Shown: piece after piece, positions 57,178-64,000 of the stretch
Numbering within the stretch: position 1 is the stretch's first letter
How the letters are laid out: each line of letters begins with the position of its first letter
Source: Polytrichum commune
Lineage: Eukaryota > Streptophyta > Polytrichopsida > Polytrichales > Polytrichaceae
NCBI GenBank assembly: GCA_950295325.1
Contig: OX485803.1
Span: forward strand, 44,903,554-44,967,553
Direction: 5' to 3'
DNA: 64,000 nt
Program-made: the position numbers and the translations under genes
The notes under the pieces: model-generated
The model's database searches: none
The model's input: the letters and a program-made list of their open reading frames with translations, nothing else
What the model was told of the DNA's origin: nothing

Positions 57178-59406
57178 ATGGGGATGAAGGGGAAGGGACG
57201 AAAGAGGAGGGAGGCGAACTTCAAAGCGTCGCATCCAGAGGCTGCGAATCGACTAGCGCCACCTCCTGCCACAAAGGATGTGAGTGCGATACCTTCAAAG
57301 CTGAGAAAGATTATGAAATTTAAAGAAACCGGGAGCATGTCAGGTAAGTGGCTCTTAAACCCTACATCTTAGTGGCGGTTGCAAATTTTCCTCCTCTAGC
57401 TGTTGCTTTTCTCCATTCCGACCAACCGTTTCTAAAATGTGAACCGAAAATGTCTGCTAGCAAATATTCTGGGAAGTGACACTCAATTGCCCCCGTTTAA
57501 TTCAGTGTCTGCCGTTACACAGTGCAACCTTGAAGAAATTAGGGTTTAGGGTTTATGGTTCACATGGAGCTTCTTGCATTGAATTTCCGCAGTTCAATAG
57601 AGTTATCATTTTACTCAATGGGACTGATGGTCGTGAGTTGGTCCCAATGATTTTCCATTGGTTTTTGTGCATACAATGTCAATAATTTCTTTCCACTTGT
57701 GGTGCACGCTTGGAAGTAGTGTTTGAATTTGGATGAAGAGCAACCTACTTCGGTTAGTTGAGGGCCAAACTCATTTTAGCAACTCTTGGCATGCCAAAAT
57801 GAATCTGACGTGTACTGAACCGATCTAATATGTTCTTCATTCAAACCTCCATACTACCTCCGAGCATGCACTGCATACATACCGAACATGGAAGGTGTTG
57901 AATGCAAAACCACCAACTCTTGACCAAAAGTTATGTTGAGGTACAGGATGTTTTGAGTTGGAGACTAGGCACAGACTGTTTCTTCTGTGTTGAGAATTGT
58001 AGTATTATCTGGCTGTAATACACATCCTTTTCATGTAAATAATGTAGGTTTTCTGGATCTGGTTTTGTTTTACCCAGGACAGGTGAATGCTGCGGTTCAG
58101 GTGGACCAAAGTAAGAATCAAGGCAAGGTCGGCTTGGTGTTGAAACCTCGTGACTCTTTATTGATGTGTTCATGATGTTTGAAATATTGATATCCAACTT
58201 GCTACGCTTTGTTCACCTTGAAATTTTGAATGGGTATTGTATGTAGCTTCATGTCAACATCACCATAATTTGGTTAGGCAATCAAAATTCCTGGTGCTTG
58301 CTCTGTAGTTTAAAAAATGCCATGAATATTACAATGGAAGTATGTATGAAAGCTAGAAGGCTTAGCTGGTTTTGTACTCCAGAAATGTTAAGAGAGACAC
58401 ATTCTCTTGCGGAGACTTAATAGAGAAGGGCATAAATTTGAGTTGCAGGAACCCAAGAAGAAAAAGGATGGGAAGAAAGACATAGATGTAGCCAAACAAG
58501 ATGGCAAGAAAATGGCAACAGTCCCTTCCACTGGTAAACAGCTACCTGCAGATGGACAAGTAGCAGAGAAGGATGCTAAACCTTTGAATAAGAGAAAACG
58601 TGAAACCGCAGAGCTGCTACAACTTGCAGAGAAACTACAAGCCAAACCGGCTCGAACAGGAATGAAGTCGAATAGGAAAAAGTATGAATTTCTGAATGTG
58701 GTCTCCTTTGTGGACTTCATGAATAATCAGAAGTTTTAAAACATCTCATATCTTGCTTCCTCATTTTGAGCAGGCAGTGCTTTAAAAGATGTGTACATTC
58801 CTTTGACCAGTTTGTCCATTTTGGCAGGTACTTGCAAGAAAAGAAGAAAAAACGACTGAAGAATTCTACATATGAGGCTATGCTCAGAGAACCTGAAAAA
58901 GAAAAAATAGAATTCGGAGATATTGTACAGGAACCTCCGAAGCTCTCCTTTCCTGCCAAGGCTAAGGTCAGCAATTCACATCGCACCATTTACATTGTTT
59001 CTAATGCCCTATGTATATGGGTCCAGTTGTACAATTTTTCCACCAGAAATAAGGTTAACTATGTATCTTCTTCATGCAATTCCATTCTAGCAGGTATATA
59101 TTCTCTGCCTTGTTTCCCTTCTTTCAGAGAACGTAAACTAGCATATTAATTTATCTCTCAACTTTCATAGATGTGGTGTATAATTAAAAGTCTTGAATTT
59201 GGTGGGTGACGTCACTGACGTGTGGTTTGACGTCAAATATGTACGTCTTGTCATTGCAGATCACAATGAAAGAAGAAAGGCCAGCATCCCATGAGCGGGT
59301 AAGGTTGTTAGCCATAGAAGCTTACAGACAGAGGAAAAGTGGGGGATCAAGGCTTGGCAAAGGTCCTCCGTTGGTAGAACACAATGATGATGCAATAAGC
59401 GAGTAA
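57178..59406 (+). CDS. CCDC137-like basic nucleolar-type protein
   Basis: Model join(57178-57343, 58078-58127, 58449-58681, 58828-58966, 59260-59406), 244 residues. It starts MGMKGKGRKRREANFKASHP and continues APPPATKDVSAIPSKLRKIM, as in plant proteins annotated as coiled-coil domain-containing 137. The middle is Lys-rich (PKKKKDGKK, NKRKRETAELL, SNRKKYLQEKKKKRLK). The end has EFGDIVQEPPKLSFPAKAK and ERVRLLAIEAYRQRK, the most conserved part. Animal CCDC137 is nucleolar and chromosome-associated. Phases fit, but the donors after exons 2 and 4 are weak (AAG|GTCGGC, AAG|GTCAGC), so exon 2 is least sure. Intron 1 holds a doubled telo-box (57539-57554) and a family F element. TTTTCAG just before the ATG may be a 5' UTR splice acceptor. 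Confidence 0.82.
57632..57938. mobile_element. Family F fold-back element in intron 1 of the CCDC137-like gene
   Basis: The left arm has GTGCATAC, TGGTGCACGCTTGGAAGTAGT and GGATGAAGAGCAACCTACTT. The right arm in reverse complement has TTGCATTC, CAGTGCATGCTCGGAGGTAGT and TGAATGAAGAACATATTAGA. It is the uninterrupted counterpart of the copy at 40480-41075. Confidence 0.75.
59207..59236 (+). promoter_or_regulatory. Cluster of three TGACG bZIP-type sites
   Basis: TGACGTCA, CTGACGTGTGG and TTGACGTCA occur within 30 bp, in intron 4 of the CCDC137-like gene. TGACG is the core of as-1/C-box sites bound by TGA and other bZIP factors. Function here is unproven. Confidence 0.4.
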
Positions 59407-59839
59407 AAATGTACTTCACTGTCTACTTGACATATATTTCTACAATTTGCATATGGTCAAATCCGGTTGTACCTTTCTGTCTGAATACAGCTCTCTAATG
59501 TCAGGAGTTGATGAAAATGGGAATAGTTTTGTTATTTCTGTCATGTGGTCAACTATGAGCCATTTCACCAGAAGAACATCCTTCATCATCAGCAGGATGT
59601 TTAGGTTATCTGTATTGAGTTGAAGTCTGATGATCCATAACCACATTGTTGTCTGCATATACTCATATCAATTTCAAACACATCCATATGAATCGGGGGT
59701 TAGATGATGATGAGAAGTCTGTAGACATGTTGTGATATACTGTTAATGACTTCTGTAGTCTCAAATTTGGATACAGCAAATCCCATATAGCATGCACATT
59801 GGCAATTGGGCAGGCTTCTCCTACATCCCGAGTACGCTA

Positions 59840-60125
59840 AGATAAGTGGGCCTAATTTGGTTACTTGTCTTATTGGACTCCTGAAATTTGAGTGGTATGA
59901 GGGTTACATGTGAACCAAGAATGGACACCAAGAGAACATGTGTTTAAAAGAGATTGGAATCTGAGCTTAATATTTGTCATTTACTGTACGTACAAAAGTC
60001 AACAGAATTGGAGGGACCCATATGATCATTCAAAAAGTTAGAGAACCTTCATTATGATAATGAATAAGATATTCATATGAGTTATGGAATGGCTATGGAC
60101 TTGATTTTGATTTGCTAATCATTTG
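59840..60125 (-). repeat. Family B repeat copy
   Basis: GCTAAGATAAGTGGGCCTAA, AAGAATGGACACCAAGAG, ACATGTGTTTAAAAGAGATT and AAGATATTCATATGAG match reverse-oriented family B copies. Confidence 0.55.
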
Positions 60126-62310
60126 TTTAACATCCACTGGTCACTTGTTTAACATCGGAGAGGCAGTTGCAGAACAAGAAGGAACATTTCAAGACCCATC
60201 CACCTTATGATGTTGCATAAATGTCAGCTTCTGCATTCAAGGAGTGGCTGCCTCAACAGGTCGCCTCTGACTGGAGGTTGGAGACAAATAAACCCTTATT
60301 TTGGATATGCTAATGTTCTGCATTCTTCTGCAAACCCCGAGCTGCCCAAGACTGGATGGATCTGATTTATAGTATGAAAACACTCATACCATGGTTAACT
60401 TATGTGACTATACAAGGGGTTCTCAAGAAACTTGTCAATGCAGTGCTACAATTTATAGAACATAAACCAAGAAAATCAAATATAACAAAACAAAACAAAC
60501 ATCGATATTATTACCAACATGAATTTGAGCCTGTGTGCATTATCATGCTCACGAGTTCCCTCAGTACAGGATAGGGTTTTACTGCCTATCTTGCGGGAAT
60601 AAAACCATCTCTTCATGTAATCCACAGCTTTGGACAGTTAAAATCTCTGTTGTATCTCTTACCTGCACAAACAGATGTTAAACTTGAAGCCACAAAACAT
60701 GTTGATAAAAGATCATCCAGGTGAGCTTGCAGGCATTGATATTACCGCTTTGATTAAGTGAGAATATGCAGCAGAGATTGCATGTCTGATCTTCCAGCAC
60801 AAGTACATTCATGAAGTAGTACTCCACTTTGTGCCCAAAAGAAATCGAATGGAATTAATATCCCAAGTTCTTCCTCCCCCCCCCCCCCCCCCAAGAGATT
60901 CATGAATTAGTGTCCCACTAACTTCAGCTTCCTGACTTTCCTTCAAGTAGGTGGTATAGCAACAAAAGAATTTCAGAAAATAATTAGCGCCCCCCAATGA
61001 AGGCGGATGCAGTTTCCAAAGGGTACATACAATGCACTTCCTATGTTAACTGAGAATTTGGAGTACATCCAAAACCCTTCCACTACTGAAAATGATTGGT
61101 ATCTGAAAGATTGTACAAGGAGATAAATAATATAAAACGAGACCCATCAACAGTGAAACAACATACTGCTTAGGACCATATACTCCTGGCAGCCAATTGG
61201 TGTTTGATTTGAAATGGAGGCACATGCTTCTCTGATAAAACTTTTTCATGGGAGTGAGATAGGTCACAAGAGATGCTGATTGCAAATACTCCAGGAATTT
61301 CTGTTCATGGGTGGGGTACAGATTGCAGCCATCAAGGCAGAATAATGTCAGACCTTTGTTGGGAGGGTGGAAAGGATGAAGATGCATCCCACGGGATGCA
61401 TCTAAAATGGCAAAAATGTTGAGTTGTGGATTGCTCTTTACATATGTCCGAGTGACAAGGGGTCGAATATCCACACTAAATCATTGTGTGGCTCAGACTT
61501 GTGGACTAACAATCTCCTTTGCTCCTCTCCTGGCAATAGCATTCCGTTGATCACTGTCCTGTACACCCAAATCATCCAGTCCCTCAAGCTTAGAGTACAG
61601 CTCCTCATAATGTCTCAAACAAATACTCATGTCACCATTAAGGTCAAACTCAGCACATTATACAATTTCCCCATGTTGGAGACTATCTCTCTCTGCCCTT
61701 TATCTTTTATGCAAAAACTACAGAGCAAAGAGAGTAGGTTTGCTCTGTAGGTTTTGCTGAACAGCTGCCAGACCCTTGCAGGCTGTCCCATGTTGAGGTT
61801 CTTGAAGGGATTCTTAGCACTTAATTTCCGGTGCACCCTTCCCACCTACAGTCCACCCTATCATAGTGGGGGTCTTCCAGTGAACTAGATATCTTCAACC
61901 AACCATGTGGAAACGTGGAAAACTAGGGGCTTCCCCTTGGGGGAGATAAGTGCAGGCTGGCTTGTATGTGCCTGTTCAAAGTGTTCACCTTTGAAAGGAG
62001 GCAGTAGTCGGGCCTTCAATTCTCAATATGCCCCAACATGAGGTCCCCAACCTTTAAGCTCTAGAACTCAGTGTTTTCATATGTTACGTATAGAACTAGA
62101 TTAGGTCACCGAGCAAAGTCTAATGCTTGATGTGCATTTGTGCATTCTAAGTGACCTGTGTGGCCACATTTTTTAATCTGAGAAAGAAACTCACTTTCTT
62201 CCTCCTCTTGCAATTGCAATTTATAGGTCATCTACATCTTCCCTCCACGCCCTCTCACTTGCCATGACCAATGCTCAACAGACAAGGATACAGACAAGTA
62301 ATTAATTTAC
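60126..62310. other. No gene established; probable 3' part of the Cys-rich gene
   Basis: The downstream exon of the gene at 62.3 kb should lie here on the minus strand but could not be fixed. Minus-strand frames at 61046-61474 and 61627-61845 are fairly long, yet match no family I know and are divided by stops. A poly-C run lies at about 60,876-60,892. Confidence 0.3.
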
Positions 62311-62658
62311 CTTCAAGCACTGTGTTTGGCAGCGACGTAAGCAGATATCGTTCCAGTTAGGAACATGATGTGCATTGGCACAGACAGAACGGGCGCAAGC
62401 CTCTCCACATGCATCCACCTCACTAACCCCACACACTGTCACACATGTGTCTGGAGTAGGGTCTTTGGAGAAAGCTCCCACCCTGTTGAGCATTCTTTTG
62501 GAGGTACAAACCCTTTCGCATACGAATTGGTCTGTGGATCCTTTGTTGTCCCTGCCCCGAAGCTGCTCTTCCTCCCGACCCCGGTTGGTCTTGACCACCT
62601 GCCGCACTACCAACGCCGGGACTACCGTCCCCACAACTCCCCACCACCATTCCACCAT
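62311..62658 (-). CDS. Conserved plant Cys-rich protein of unknown function, first exon
   Basis: This exon encodes 116 residues from the ATG at 62658 and ends AAG|GTAAAT in phase 0. The first ~45 residues are variable and basic, with a short hydrophobic start. The rest has a dense Cys pattern: CERVCTSKRMLNRVGAFSKDP, given in part as CERVCTSKRML, then TPDTCVTVCGVSEVDACGEAC, given in part as TCVTVCGVSEVDAC, then VPNWNDICLRRCQTQCLK. I recognise this pattern from land-plant proteins annotated only as uncharacterised. The paired CxxxC spacings could form disulphide hairpins, but no partner or location is known. Without an exon 2, the frame would end two codons after the donor. Confidence 0.78.
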
Positions 62659-63954
62659 CTCCTTCTCCCTTCCTTACCCTAAACCTTCACATCCAAGAAA
62701 ACGCAGGAGTCACCTATTAGTTGCCTGATTCCAAAGAACTAAGGTCCCCCTTTACCTTGCGAGGTTTAGGGTTGAGAGCTCCAAGAAAGGAACCCTCTCA
62801 TTGGCGGAAGGAGCCTCTTACTCACGCTTGTTCACTCGAGTCCACTTTACACTCGGGCTTTCAACTTGAGAGCTTCCACTTTGCACCGGGCTTACAACAC
62901 ATTGATGGTGTTAAGCTAAATCCCATATGGAAAGACTCCAACAAGCTCTTGGTCAAAACCCTAACCTTCTAAGCTTGTACCTCATGGAGGACGTTCGAGC
63001 TCTTATTTTGTGGGCCCCAAGCCAACGGGCTTTCAAGCATTCTTTGGCTTTTCATGAATTCTCCTTTGTTAAGTACCATTCCCTCCTGATATGTCACTTT
63101 GTGAATGGCCATTATGCACTTGCTCAACCTATTGAGAGCTTCACCACTCCAAATGTGGCCAAGTAAAATCCAAATTGGACAAAATGGATTTCACAAGCTT
63201 TCGTTGTGTCAAATCCAAGTATCAAGCTCCTGGAAATTGCAAGTTCATTCTCAACTCGAGCTCTCGTGTAAAGGGGGCCTAAGTTAACCCCAAGGTTGAT
63301 CACTCGAGAAAAAAAATTGCTTGGGAATTGAGCTAATATTATTGAAACATTAGTGCAAAGAAACATAAACAACAATATCATAAATTGCAGTGAAGAACAA
63401 TATACCTAATCTCTCTCTCTCTCTCTCTCTACATATATATTTATGTATTTATATGCATGCTTGTGAATTTTTCGCATTCCAGATGGTGCTCAAAGCGACA
63501 TTTCAAGAATCTCACAAAACTTAAACCCTAACATGTGTCGTATTGATGAATTTGGGAGGACTTTATTCTGACGCCCCATTAACTCCTAAGATTCTATCGC
63601 AAAATCCCAAATCTGAAAGCAAACGTTACCAGAGTGTCCAGTATTCCACAACAAAGATACAAAACAAAATTTTGAATCAACAGAACCACCTTGAAGACTG
63701 CAAGAAGGAAAGAAACAGAAATTAGGTCTGCAGCTTAGAGCTCAAAACCAACAATCATCGTCCATGTCCACCATCGACTCCAATTTCGCAAAATCTCAAC
63801 CAACCCAATAGTCCATCTCTGTTTCTTAAAACGCTATAACCTAGAAACCATCATCAAAATTCACTGCGATATCCGTCATCATGTTGCTCAAACTCCTCCT
63901 GCTTCCTCATTGTAGCATCAATTTTCCCCGAACCCAAACAAACAAATGTAGACC
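62659..63954. other. Intergenic sequence
   Basis: TTTAGGGTAAGG-type sequence lies just upstream of the Cys-rich gene (62,675-62,690, seen on the minus strand). A (CT)n tract is at 63,411-63,432 and a telo-box-like AAACCCTAA at 63,523-63,531. No complete gene is seen. Confidence 0.4.
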
Positions 63955-64000
63955 ATGTGGGAAGAGATTGCAGAGATTGCAGAAGTGGAAGGAATCGAAT
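63955..64000 (+). CDS. Possible gene start running off the window
   Basis: An ATG at 63955 (context GACCATGTGG) opens a frame, MWEEIAEIAEVEGIE, that remains open for 15 codons to the window end. Its acidic, regular composition and an upstream telo-box-like site make a gene start possible. The stretch is too short to identify. Confidence 0.3.
   Translation, partial: MWEEIAEIAEVEGIE

Noticed and set aside
61046-61845. Minus-strand frames considered as further exons of the Cys-rich gene or a LINE remnant
   Set aside because: No splice-compatible link to 62311 and no reverse transcriptase or endonuclease motif was found.
1-64000. CRISPR arrays, bacterial operons, ribosome binding sites
   Set aside because: The genes have spliceosomal introns and plant families. 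The regular repeats are satellites or minisatellites without the repeat-spacer pattern.

Overview
The window is nuclear DNA of a land plant. It has GT-AG introns, telo-box (AAACCCTAA) promoter signals, a nuclear gene for plastid ribosomal protein bL9c, a GRAS regulator, a trichome-birefringence-like (TBL) wall acyltransferase and a Ty1/copia element. The sequence is AT-rich and gene-poor: seven supported genes plus one possible gene start in 64 kb, separated by kilobases of repeats. I cannot name the species. A non-seed plant (bryophyte or lycophyte) is a guess from the unusual GRAS protein and nothing stronger.

Layout. 0.1-1.8 kb: decayed ~230-bp tandem satellite cut by a fold-back MITE. 3.5-5.8 kb (+): intronless GRAS gene. 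6-25 kb: gene desert with several inverted-repeat element families, two of them Harbinger-like or C-type, minisatellites at 16-17.4 kb and an A/C-rich stretch to about 23.9 kb. 25.8-28.0 kb (+): two-exon SRC2-like C2 gene whose intron and 3' end both carry tandem duplications. 30.36-35.66 kb (-): LTR-delimited, decayed copia element, flanked by split pieces of the neighbouring TBL last exon. 36.3-39.1 kb (-): four-exon TBL gene. 39-50 kb: dense MITE nest (Mutator-like, Harbinger-like, fold-back), including a captured 5' piece of the bL9c gene. 52.3-52.9 kb (+): bL9c. 54.9-56.6 kb (-) and 57.2-59.4 kb (+): divergent pair, cytosolic ribosomal protein eL18 and a CCDC137-like protein, sharing a ~590-bp promoter with telo-boxes nearby and MSA-like MYB sites in two hairpins. 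62.3-62.7 kb (-): conserved Cys-rich protein. A further gene may start at 63,955 and run off the window.

How the genes relate. The eL18/CCDC137-like pair is the one place where layout suggests joint control, of ribosome production and perhaps cell-cycle phase. The other genes look functionally independent. The strongest unusual signal is the layered MITE nesting, where insertion order, target-site duplications and empty sites can be read directly. At least eight inverted-repeat families are present. Exon coordinates were worked out by hand from reading frame and splice-site phase.
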